Shown piece by piece: positions 18,206-25,306 of a stretch of 64,000 nucleotides of DNA (position 1 is its first letter; the number at the start of each line of letters is the position of its first letter). The position numbers and the translations under genes were made by a program. Source of the DNA: Herbiconiux flava (GTDB lineage: Bacteria > Actinomycetota > Actinomycetes > Actinomycetales > Microbacteriaceae); assembly GCF_013409865.1 (NCBI RefSeq), contig NZ_JACCBM010000001.1, forward strand, positions 2,294,001 through 2,358,000, written 5' to 3'. Below the pieces are notes generated by a model that saw only the letters and a list, made by a program, of their open reading frames with translations, was not told where the DNA came from and made no database searches.

Positions 18206-19510
18206 TTACTCGGTGGGGCAGAGGGTGAGGGTGTCGAGCGGTGCGCCGAGGCTGGCGGTGCCGCCCAGGATGACGACCTTGGACGGGACCAGGCGGCCGA
18301 TGCTGAAGGCGGTGGCACCTGAGACGCAGGTCGGGGCGGTGATCGCGAGCGGGTTGCCCTGGACGCCCGCGGCCGCCCCACCGCTGAGGGCGTCGGGGAA
18401 GTTCGAGCCGCTGGCGAGGTAGAGCGTGTCGACGCCGGGCTTGAAGGCGGCTGCGTTCAGGCCGGCGTTGACCTCGAAGCGGTCGCCGCCGCCGAAGCGG
18501 GTCGTCGTGTACGACTTCGCCAGGTCGGCTTCGAGGGCGGCGCTGACGGCGAGGGGCCCGCCGACGATCGAGGTGGTCTTGGCGCCGAGGGAGGTCAGCG
18601 TCGCCTTCTCGGGAGCGGTGAGCGCCGAGGCGCCGCCGTTCACGAGCAGCACGGGCGCGTCGATCAGCGCGGCGGCCGGAGAGGCACCGAGGGCGTCGGG
18701 GAAGTTCGTGCCCGTCGCGATGAAGACGTCGTCGGAGGCGGGGATGCCGAAGGTGCGGTCGCCGATGAGCTTGCGGGAGACCTCGAAGCGGTCGGCGCCG
18801 CCGATGCGGGTGATCGTGGCGGTGGTGCCGAGGGCGATCTTCAGCTGGTCGACGACGGCGGGGGACACGGCGAGCGGTCCGCCCACGACGACGACGTCCT
18901 TCGGCGCGAGGCGCTTCAGTTCGGCGACGACCTCGTCGGTGACCCGGGCGGCGGTGGTGAGCAGGAGCGGTGCCGAGTGGTCGGCGGCCACCGAGGCGGC
19001 GCTCAGAGCATCCGGGAACTTCTCGCCGCTCGCCAGGTAGACCGTATCGGCCGTGGCGAAGGTGTTCTTCGAGACCAGGGCGCTCTGCTCGAAGCGGTCC
19101 TTGCCCGCGATGCGGGTGACCATGGGAGCGGGCTTGACGGTGATGGTGCACTCCGTGGTGCCGGTGCTCATCGTGCCGCCGGACGTGACCTTCGCCGTGA
19201 GGGAGAAGGTGGCCGTCTGAGCCCTGGTCGGCTTTCCGGAGACGTAGGCGCGCTCGGCGTCGGCGTAGAGCGAGAGACCGTCGGGGAGGGCACCCGTGAG
19301 CGTGACGGCCAGGGTCGTCGGAGGCGAGACGGGCGTGACGATGTCGGTCGCGGTGACCGGGAAGCCGACCGCTGCGAGAGCCTGGGGGCACGCGGGAGGC
19401 ACCTCAAGAGCCGAAGCCGACGTGGCGACAGCGGGCAGGAGGGCGGCGCCGAGCACGGCGGCAGTGGCGAGGCCGCCCAGCGTGAGCCGGCGGGAGGGGG
19501 CGAGGGGCAT
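18206..19510 (-). CDS. Secreted CWB2-repeat protein with N-terminal Ig-like domain (paralog 2)
   Basis: 434 aa, ATG 19510. Architecture identical to paralog 1: signal peptide (LGGLATAAVLGAALLPAVATSASA region), a He_PIG-like domain (about 38-130, LPDGLSLYADAERAYVSGKPT) and three CWB2 repeats (VTRIAGKDRFEQSAL, ITRIGGADRFEVSRK, TTRFGGGDRFEVNAGL), ending LTLCPTE. Long blocks such as IGRLVPSKVVILGGTASL are shared word for word with paralog 1. It is a surface protein, presumably bound to an anionic wall polymer. The distal hairpin and its own promoter suggest the two paralogs are transcribed separately. Confidence 0.92.
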   Translation of the reverse strand: MPLAPSRRLTLGGLATAAVLGAALLPAVATSASALEVPPACPQALAAVGFPVTATDIVTPVSPPTTLAVTLTGALPDGLSLYADAERAYVSGKPTRAQTATFSLTAKVTSGGTMSTGTTECTITVKPAPMVTRIAGKDRFEQSALVSKNTFATADTVYLASGEKFPDALSAASVAADHSAPLLLTTAARVTDEVVAELKRLAPKDVVVVGGPLAVSPAVVDQLKIALGTTATITRIGGADRFEVSRKLIGDRTFGIPASDDVFIATGTNFPDALGASPAAALIDAPVLLVNGGASALTAPEKATLTSLGAKTTSIVGGPLAVSAALEADLAKSYTTTRFGGGDRFEVNAGLNAAAFKPGVDTLYLASGSNFPDALSGGAAAGVQGNPLAITAPTCVSGATAFSIGRLVPSKVVILGGTASLGAPLDTLTLCPTE

Positions 19511-19578
19511 GAGAGGTCGCTTTCGATCGAGTCGGGGTAGAGAAACGATCCTGACGGCGGGGCGACCGCGCGTGTTAT

Positions 19579-19593
19579 GAGTACTTCGTACTC
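19579..19593 (-). promoter_or_regulatory. Perfect promoter palindrome GAGTAC-TTC-GTACTC upstream of CWB2 paralog 2
   Basis: Six-bp arms (19579-19584 and 19588-19593) with a 3-nt centre, 69 bp before the start codon and followed on the minus strand by ATAACAC. It overlaps the stop codon of the flavoprotein gene upstream. The matching element before paralog 1 makes a shared dimeric regulator likely (inference). Confidence 0.55.
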
Positions 19594-21115
19594 AGTCGAG
19601 CTCCGTCGGCCGCGGCGACTCCGCGAGCAGCGCCCGGGCGGCCAGCCCGATCACCGCGCTGTAAGTGGGGTACGCGAACCTCACGTTGGCGAGTGTCGAC
19701 ACGTCCACGCCCGCCGCCATCGCCGTCGTCACCGACTGCACCACCTCGATCGCGTTCTCGCCGACGGCGTGCGCGCCGAGGATGAGCTCCCGCCGCCGGT
19801 CCGCGATCAGCTTGAGGAAACCCGTCCCGCGATCGTCGATCACGGCCCGGTCGACCCCGCTGAACGGCACCGTCGCCACGACGCACTGCGGGTCGCGCTC
19901 CCGCGCCTCGACCTCGGTCAGACCGACGCCGGCATAGTCCGGGTCGGTGAAGCCGCCCGCCGGGAGCAGGTGCTGCGGGGTACGACGGTTGACGCCGAGC
20001 ACCGCGTTCTCGGCCGCGGCCTCTCCCTCGAACTGGGCCGCCTGCACGAGCATGTCGCGGCCGTTCGCGTCGCCGACGGCGAAGATGTGGGGCACAGCCG
20101 TGCGGAAGTACCGGTCGGCCGGGATCGCCGACCGCACGACCTCGACGCCCGCCTTCTCGAGACCGAGGTCGTCGACGTCGGCGGGCCATCCGGTGGCCAT
20201 GATCACGGCGTCGACCGTCTTCGTCGCCGAGGCGCCGGCCGCGCGCCACCAGACGTCTATACCCGAAGAAGAACGAGAGAGCCGCTCGACGGTCTCGATC
20301 CCCGTGTGCACCTCGATGCCCTGCCGCGCGAACGCGTCCGACACGACCGACGAGATCGCCGCATCCGACGCCATCAGCACGCGCGGCGCCACGTCGAGCA
20401 GCGTCACCTCCGAGCCGAACGAACTGAACACGGTCACGAGCTGCGCCCCCGTGTTGCCCGCTCCGATCACCGCGACCCGGCGGGGCAGCTCGGGCAGGTG
20501 CAGCACGTCCTCGGGCACGGTCGCGAGCTCGGCCCCCGGGATCGGCAGCCGCCGCGAGTGCCCGCCGACACAGATCAGAACGGATGCGGCCCTCACCCGC
20601 CGCCCGCTGTCCAGCACCAGCGTGGTCTCGTCCTCGAACCGCGCGCGACCCTCCTGCACGAGGGTGATGCCGGCGGCAGCGAACCGCTCCGCCTCGCGCT
20701 TGATGTCGCGCACCCGGTCGACGCGGGCGTGCACGTTCGCGACGGTGGCCGCCCAGTCGATCCGGGGCTGCCCGAGCTGGATGCCGTAGTCGTCCGCGTG
20801 CCGCGCATCCCGCATCAGCCGCGCGGTCTTGGCGAGCACCCGGGTCGGCACGCACCCGGTGTTGACGCAGGTGCCGCCGACGCGCCCGGCCTCGAGCACG
20901 ACGACACGCGCCCCCAGCTCGGCGGCGCGCAGGGCGGCGGCGGTGCCGGCCGGACCGGCACCGATCACGGCGACGTCGAACGTGTCCCCGTCGGCGATGG
21001 TTCCGGATGCGCGGGTCGCCGGCTCCGCGTGAGGTGCGATCGCCGGGGTGGTGCCGGATGCGGAGGTCGCCCGGGCGGTGCGGGGTGCGGCAGCTGGGGT
21101 GGTCGGCTCGGGCAT
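19592..21115 (-). CDS. Pyridine nucleotide-disulfide oxidoreductase-like flavoprotein
   Basis: 507 aa. After about 43 Ala/Thr/Pro-rich residues come the FAD motif GAGPAGTAAALRAAELG (about residue 52), a redox-active pair in GGTCVNTGCVP (Cys83, Cys88), the NAD(P) motif VIGAGNTGAQLV (about 241) and ATG/GD motifs (MATGWP, FAVGDANG). The C-terminal dimerisation domain lacks the HPTxSE His-Glu dyad of glutathione and lipoamide reductases: the site reads FAYPTYSAVIG. Thiol-disulfide exchange of the classical type is therefore doubtful; a quinone, dye or metal-ion reductase role is possible. It is followed on the same strand by CWB2 paralog 2. Confidence 0.9.
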   Translation of the reverse strand: MPEPTTPAAAPRTARATSASGTTPAIAPHAEPATRASGTIADGDTFDVAVIGAGPAGTAAALRAAELGARVVVLEAGRVGGTCVNTGCVPTRVLAKTARLMRDARHADDYGIQLGQPRIDWAATVANVHARVDRVRDIKREAERFAAAGITLVQEGRARFEDETTLVLDSGRRVRAASVLICVGGHSRRLPIPGAELATVPEDVLHLPELPRRVAVIGAGNTGAQLVTVFSSFGSEVTLLDVAPRVLMASDAAISSVVSDAFARQGIEVHTGIETVERLSRSSSGIDVWWRAAGASATKTVDAVIMATGWPADVDDLGLEKAGVEVVRSAIPADRYFRTAVPHIFAVGDANGRDMLVQAAQFEGEAAAENAVLGVNRRTPQHLLPAGGFTDPDYAGVGLTEVEARERDPQCVVATVPFSGVDRAVIDDRGTGFLKLIADRRRELILGAHAVGENAIEVVQSVTTAMAAGVDVSTLANVRFAYPTYSAVIGLAARALLAESPRPTELD

Positions 21116-21265
21116 GGTGCGGCGTCCTTCGGGTGGGGCAGCGCATCCGTCGTCTCGGAGCGCTCGCGGCTGAGGGCCTGCCTTCAGGCAATCACGCTTC
21201 GCGGCCCGGCACCACGGGACTTCTCAGGTTTCCCACCGACAGCCGAGGCCGCGAGCGGGGGTGGG

Positions 21266-22291
21266 TCAGTCGCAGCCCCACCCGTTGCCGTCGCGATCGA
21301 GGTCGTAGATGTCGGAGCCGACGACCTGAACGGGTCCGGGAGCGTAGGACGGGCCGTTGCCGCTGCCGCCCGGGCAGTCGACGTCGGAGTCGATCGGCAC
21401 GCAGCCGCCGGCGTAGTTCGGGTCGCAGCCGCCGCCGTCATCCGGCATGGGCGCGGGCTCGGGGGCCGGTGGCGGCGCCGGCTGCATGCTCCCGATCGCG
21501 ATCAGTTCGTCGACAGGGGCCACGGTGACCGTCTCGGAGACGAGCGTGCGCCCGGTCTCGGCGCCGTCGGTGGTGGTGATCTGCCAGCGCTTGACGAGGG
21601 TTCCGGGCAAGCCGGCCGTGACGGTGACCGCGGCGCCCAGCTCGAGCGTCGGTTCGTCGTAGCTCGACGAGGCGTAGGCGACTGGCTCGGGGACGTCGAC
21701 CATCTGCGTCGCGACGACGGGGGTGGGGGTCGGTGAAGGAGTCGGGGACTTCTTCGGTGCGGGAGTCGCGGTGGTGCTCGGACGAGCGGTCGGGGCGGTG
21801 GCCGCGGGGGACGAGATCGCCGACGGAGCCGAGTCCGCGTCGGCCTGGGGTGCCGGTGCGGAGTGCGGCGCCAGGAGCGAGCCGACCAGCAGGAGCGCCG
21901 CCGAGATCCCGAGCGCCGCCCCGCCGGCCTGCTTCGTCGGCGCGAGGTTCAGGAAGCTCGGCCGGCGCTTGACGAGCGTGTAGACGCCCGCGCCGATCCC
22001 GAAGAGTGCCAGGCCCACGAGGAAGCCGCCGACCCCGTTCGTGCCGGCGCCGATGATCGAGACGAGCACCGCCAGCGCACCCACGACGTACGTCGACAGC
22101 GTCGGCCGCCACGAGCGACGGGCGCCGGCGGGCTGCGGCGCCACCGGTTGGAGAGGTGGGGTCGACGCGGTGGGTGCACCCGGCGCCTGCGCCCAGGCCG
22201 ACGTGAACTGGGTCCACCGCGCCCCGTCCCACCAGCGCTGTGCGGCAGGGTTCTGAGGGTCGGGGTACCAGCCGGCAGGCGTCGTCGTCAT
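21266..22291 (-). CDS. DUF2510 / G5 / excalibur-like multidomain membrane protein
   Basis: 341 aa. Order: DUF2510 (residues about 5-30, AGWYPDPQNPAAQRWWDG), Ala/Pro linker, two helices (about 65-105), a third hydrophobic segment (about 123-142), a Ser/Thr/Pro linker, a G5-type domain (about 200-270, YDEPTLELGAAVTVTAGLPG to VTVAPVDELIAIG) and a C-terminal excalibur-like Ca-binding tail with Cys residues ending DLDRDGNGWGCD. DUF2510 is cytoplasmic, while G5 and excalibur usually act outside on wall glycans, so it spans the envelope. The enzyme partner, if any, is not adjacent. TAGGGT near 22336 may be its -10 box, with an untranslated leader of about 40 nt. Confidence 0.87.
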   Translation of the reverse strand: MTTTPAGWYPDPQNPAAQRWWDGARWTQFTSAWAQAPGAPTASTPPLQPVAPQPAGARRSWRPTLSTYVVGALAVLVSIIGAGTNGVGGFLVGLALFGIGAGVYTLVKRRPSFLNLAPTKQAGGAALGISAALLLVGSLLAPHSAPAPQADADSAPSAISSPAATAPTARPSTTATPAPKKSPTPSPTPTPVVATQMVDVPEPVAYASSSYDEPTLELGAAVTVTAGLPGTLVKRWQITTTDGAETGRTLVSETVTVAPVDELIAIGSMQPAPPPAPEPAPMPDDGGGCDPNYAGGCVPIDSDVDCPGGSGNGPSYAPGPVQVVGSDIYDLDRDGNGWGCD

Positions 22292-22378
22292 CGGGTCGCA
22301 ATCGGGTCGTCGGGCGATCGGGCCCTCGAACCCTACCGACGTCGACGGGTGTCGTGTAAGTCCCTGGACGGGGGGTGA

Positions 22379-23155
22379 CTAGGGGCGCGCGGCGGCCTCC
22401 GCCGCTCGGCGCGCGTCGCGGGCCGCGTCGGCCGCCGCCGCCTCCTCGGGCGTGGGGGCGGTGCCGCCGAGGTGGCGGGGCTGCCACCAGGCTCCGGTGC
22501 CGTCCGCGGGGTAGGAGCGCTGGAGGGCGTCGGTCTGCGACACCAGGGTGTCTCGGAGCCGGGAGGTGGCCTCCGCCGGGTCGTCGGTGGGCGCGACGAC
22601 GAGCGGGGCGCCGAAGGAGAAGTGCACGGGGATGCCGATGCGGTCGCGCATCCGCAGCTTGCGGTTCTTGGTGAGGAGGCGCTGACCGCCCCAGACGGCG
22701 ACCGGGATGACCGGCACACCCGCCTCGGCGGCCAGCCGCACGGCGCCGGTCTTGAGCGAGCGCACGGTGAAGCTCGCGCTGACGCCCGCCTCGGGGAAGA
22801 CGCCGATCAGTTCGCCGCGCTTCAGTGCGAGAACGGCCTGCGCGTAGGCCTCGCCGCCGGCCGACATGTCGACCTCGATGTGCTTCATGCCGCGCAGCAG
22901 CGACCCCACGACGGGTTTGTCGAAGGCGCGCTTGGTGGCCATGAAGCGGATGCGCCGGCGGTTGTGCAGCCACGTCTGCCACTCCACAAGCGCGAACTCG
23001 AGGTAGCCGAAGTGGGTCATCGCGATCACGGCGCCCCCGGTGTCGGGGATGTTCGACAGGCCGGTCGCGTGGCGCTTCAGGCGCCAGGAGGCGAACAGGG
23101 TGCGGCCGATCGCGATGGCGGCGGCGTAGACGGGCTCGGGTCGGCGGCGGGTCAT
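22379..23155 (-). CDS. Lysophospholipid acyltransferase family protein (PlsC-like)
   Basis: 258 aa, transfers an acyl chain to a lyso-lipid or glycolipid at the membrane face. The acceptor motif appears as THFGYLEF, i.e. HX4E (His48, Glu53) instead of HX4D. The second block VFPEAGVS (about 140) matches the FPEGTRS motif. A third conserved patch reads VPVIPVAVWGGQ. The C-terminal 35 residues are Ala/Pro-rich. The gene starts 6 nt after TAGCGT (23162-23167), a leaderless promoter, and stands alone between an oppositely regulated membrane protein and the HEPN module. Confidence 0.88.
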   Translation of the reverse strand: MTRRRPEPVYAAAIAIGRTLFASWRLKRHATGLSNIPDTGGAVIAMTHFGYLEFALVEWQTWLHNRRRIRFMATKRAFDKPVVGSLLRGMKHIEVDMSAGGEAYAQAVLALKRGELIGVFPEAGVSASFTVRSLKTGAVRLAAEAGVPVIPVAVWGGQRLLTKNRKLRMRDRIGIPVHFSFGAPLVVAPTDDPAEATSRLRDTLVSQTDALQRSYPADGTGAWWQPRHLGGTAPTPEEAAAADAARDARRAAEAAARP

Positions 23156-23161
23156 GGCTCC

Positions 23162-23167
23162 ACGCTA
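23162..23167 (-). promoter_or_regulatory. -10 box TAGCGT of a leaderless transcript (acyltransferase)
   Basis: Minus-strand TAGCGT, 6-nt spacer, ATG at 23155. Confidence 0.55.
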
Positions 23168-23214
23168 CGACGACGGGATGGGAAAGCGCCGGGGCGTCGA
23201 CGGCCGGGTCCGGT

Positions 23215-23619
23215 TCATCTCCGCTCGAGGCACTCGACGAGCCGTCGCGCCGCCGTGAGGAGTTCGAGGGCCTTCGCCCGGCCGATCAGCTGGCCGGAGT
23301 ACTGGGTGGTCGACTTGGCGGTCAGCAGCCGCTTGAGCTGCGCCGGTGCGGTGCTCCCGGGTTCGACCGAGCGTCGCAGCAGGTCGACAGCATCCAGATG
23401 GTTCTCCCCGGCTCGTTCCCCCCGCGCCTCGCCACAGATGGCATCGGCTGCGGCGATCCCCGACAGGACGGCCAGGGAGCCGATCAGGTTCGGCACGGCT
23501 TCGATCCCGGCATCGTCGCCGAGCAGGAGGATCAGCTCGGCGGCGTCGAGGAAGGCGTGCGCGTGCCGAGAGCGCACGGAGACTTCGGCCGGTGTGATCC
23601 GGCGCAGTCGTCCGCTCAC
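23215..23619 (-). CDS. HEPN-like helical protein, partner of the adjacent MNT nucleotidyltransferase
   Basis: 134 aa, nearly all alpha-helical. The blocks RHAHAFLDAAELILLL, AVLSGIAAADAICG and YSGQLIGRAKALELLTAARRLVE match actinobacterial HEPN proteins that accompany minimal nucleotidyltransferases. Its GTG overlaps the stop of the MNT gene (GTGA), so the two are co-translated. The C-terminal RX4-6H RNase motif of toxic HEPN proteins is not visible (only an N-terminal RSRHAH), so it may be a non-RNase member or use another site. The likely role is the effector half of a toxin-antitoxin-like pair (inference). Confidence 0.75.
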   Translation of the reverse strand: MSGRLRRITPAEVSVRSRHAHAFLDAAELILLLGDDAGIEAVPNLIGSLAVLSGIAAADAICGEARGERAGENHLDAVDLLRRSVEPGSTAPAQLKRLLTAKSTTQYSGQLIGRAKALELLTAARRLVECLERR

Positions 23620-24254
23620 GCAGCCGCTCGTGCGAGCAGCTCGCCCAGGTCGGGACCGGCCAGCGTACAGGCGTCGTTCAACCAGGAGGAGATGAGCGGA
23701 TCGGCGGCCACGCTGAGGCGCTCGAGATCGCGGCGGTCGAGGTCGACCACCTCCAGACGGTTGCCCGTTGCCAGTTCCACCTCCTCGGCCAGACGGCGTA
23801 GCAGATGGTCTCGTTGGGCCGGGTCGCCTACGGCGGCGGACCAGACGATGACCAGATCGACGTCACTGTCTGCGGCCGAGGCGCCGCGGGCCACTGAGCC
23901 GTACAGTGCGGCGGTGGTCTCGTCGTCTGCCAGTGCCGCGACGAGATTGGCGATGAGGAGTTCCACGCGGCTGCGCGACGACAGGATGTCCCGTATCGGT
24001 GGCCAGAGGACATGATCCCGGTTGAGCGTGAACAGCGCTGACGATCCGACGGTCTGCCGAAGAACGAGCCCCAGGGAGGTGAGCCGCTCCAGCGTCCGCC
24101 ATCCTGTCGACCACGGGACCTGGGCCAACTCCGCAGCTCGCCTACCGGTGATGCCACCGTTCAGTCGGGCGAGGTGACTCAGTAGTCGAGAGGTCGCGGG
24201 GCCGAGCAGGGCGTCGCCCGGATTGGACAGATCCATGGCCCGATTATGAACCAT
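23616..24254 (-). CDS. MNT-type nucleotidyltransferase with N-terminal winged helix
   Basis: 212 aa. Residues about 15-80 form a winged helix-turn-helix (ITGRRAAELAQVPWSTGWRTLERLTSLGLV). Residues about 112-200 are a minimal nucleotidyltransferase with an intact GSVARGASAADSDVDLVIV motif (Gly119-Ser120, Asp131, Asp133). MNT antitoxins AMPylate or otherwise neutralise HEPN partners; the DNA-binding domain here could also repress the promoter, where an inverted repeat covers the -10 box. Start ATG 24254; ATG 24236 is an alternative. The upstream 70 bp are far more AT-rich than the surroundings, a hint of transfer. Confidence 0.87.
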   Translation of the reverse strand: MVHNRAMDLSNPGDALLGPATSRLLSHLARLNGGITGRRAAELAQVPWSTGWRTLERLTSLGLVLRQTVGSSALFTLNRDHVLWPPIRDILSSRSRVELLIANLVAALADDETTAALYGSVARGASAADSDVDLVIVWSAAVGDPAQRDHLLRRLAEEVELATGNRLEVVDLDRRDLERLSVAADPLISSWLNDACTLAGPDLGELLARAAA

Positions 24255-24276
24255 GTGTCCCTGAATTGGAATACTC

Positions 24277-24296
24277 AGTGATGAATCGTCACTATA
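24277..24296 (-). promoter_or_regulatory. MNT-HEPN promoter: TATAGT -10 box overlapped by AGTGA-N7-TCACT inverted repeat
   Basis: On the minus strand TATAGT (24296-24291) lies about 37 bp before the MNT start codon. The perfect inverted repeat AGTGA (24277-24281) / TCACT (24289-24293) overlaps it, ideal for repression by the winged helix of the MNT protein. This is the most AT-rich patch nearby. Confidence 0.55.
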
Positions 24297-24315
24297 AAAC
24301 GGTCTTCGACCCCTC

Positions 24316-25197
24316 CTAGGCCGGGAAGATCTGGCCGACGGGCTCGCGCTTCTCCGCCTGGAAGGCGTCCTCGGCGCGGCCGAAGGCCCAGTAGGCCGAG
24401 AGCGACAGGCGGGCGCGCGGGATTCCCCAGGTGTCGAGCAGCAGCGGCCGCAGCGACTTCATGGCCCCGCGTTCGCCGTGCACGAAGGCCTGCGTGTCGC
24501 CGGTCGGCGCCCTCAGGGCCGCGAGGGCGTCGACGAGGGCCGTCGAGGCGCCCGCGGCGGCACCGCCGCGATGCACCCAGGTGATGCCCACGCCCGAGGG
24601 GGCCACGAGCGGGAGCTCGTCGGCCGGGCCGTCGACCTCGATCAGGGCGAGGCCGCGCGCGTCGGCGGGCAGCGATTCGAGCGCGGCGGCGATGGCCGGG
24701 ACCGCCGACTCGTCGCCGGCGAACAGGTGCGACGAGGCTGCCGGGTCGGGCGCATAGCCGGAGCCGATGCCCGAGATCACGACGTCGTCGCCAGGACGGG
24801 CGGCGGCAGCCCAAGGTCCGGCGACGCCGGTGGTGCCGTGCACGACGAAGTCGATCCAGACCTCGTTCCACGCGTGGTCGACGCGGCGCACGGTGTAGGT
24901 GCGCTGCGAGGGCAGCTCGGCGGGGCCGCGTGTCGCGCGCAGGGCGGCCAGGTCGAACGGGGGTCGCAGCAGCGAGCCGGCGGGCGCGAAGAGCATCTTG
25001 GCGTAGCGATCGGTGTGCGGGGTCGAGGGGATGCCCGCCACCGCCTCCCCGTGCGCCACGACCCGCACGAGGTGCGGCGTCAGCTGCTCGGTGCGCCGAA
25101 CCTGCAGCACGCGCTGCGGCTGCGGCGGGCGCGCGGGACGGCGTCCGGCGTCGGTGGGTGAGGCGGAGACAGGGGTGGTGGGGGCGACGTCGGTCAT
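24316..25197 (-). CDS. Siderophore-interacting protein (FAD-dependent ferric reductase)
   Basis: 293 aa cytoplasmic flavoprotein of the ViuB/SIP family, which reduces and releases iron from imported siderophores. Residues about 28-140 are the FAD-binding barrel with the SIP motif RTYTVRR and GPAAxW-like GPWAAAARPGDDVVISG. The NAD(P)H-binding half follows (FAGDESAVPAIAAAL, about 170), and the family C-terminal motif LSLSAYWAFGRAEDAFQAEK closes it. A DtxR/IdeR-type box sits at the promoter (25292-25306), so it is probably repressed when iron is plentiful. No siderophore transporter is adjacent. Confidence 0.93.
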   Translation of the reverse strand: MTDVAPTTPVSASPTDAGRRPARPPQPQRVLQVRRTEQLTPHLVRVVAHGEAVAGIPSTPHTDRYAKMLFAPAGSLLRPPFDLAALRATRGPAELPSQRTYTVRRVDHAWNEVWIDFVVHGTTGVAGPWAAAARPGDDVVISGIGSGYAPDPAASSHLFAGDESAVPAIAAALESLPADARGLALIEVDGPADELPLVAPSGVGITWVHRGGAAAGASTALVDALAALRAPTGDTQAFVHGERGAMKSLRPLLLDTWGIPRARLSLSAYWAFGRAEDAFQAEKREPVGQIFPA

Positions 25198-25240
25198 GGG
25201 GAGCTCCAGAGTTTCGCGCGAAGGCGTGTCGAGAGGGCAG

Positions 25241-25258
25241 CGGATGCACGGGCATCCG
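25241..25258 (-). other. Hairpin in the leader of the siderophore-interacting protein mRNA
   Basis: CGGATGC (25241-25247) and GCATCCG (25252-25258) form a 7-bp stem with a 4-nt loop, about 45 nt before the start codon. The arms are the genome-typical GGATGC hexamer, so this may be coincidence. Confidence 0.35.
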
Positions 25259-25272
25259 TCGCCCTCACGACC

Positions 25273-25306
25273 ACGCTAGCGGTTCCGCCTGAGGGTACCC
25301 TTACCT
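25273..25306 (-). promoter_or_regulatory. Iron-responsive promoter: DtxR/IdeR-like box plus TAGCGT -10
   Basis: Minus strand: a 15-bp box (25306-25292) reading AGGTAAGGGTACCCT matches the DtxR/IdeR consensus AGGTWAGSCTWACCT at 13 of 15 positions. TAGCGT (25278-25273) is the likely -10, 13 bp downstream, so the box covers the -35 region. It overlaps the stop codon of the SDR gene. Confidence 0.6.
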
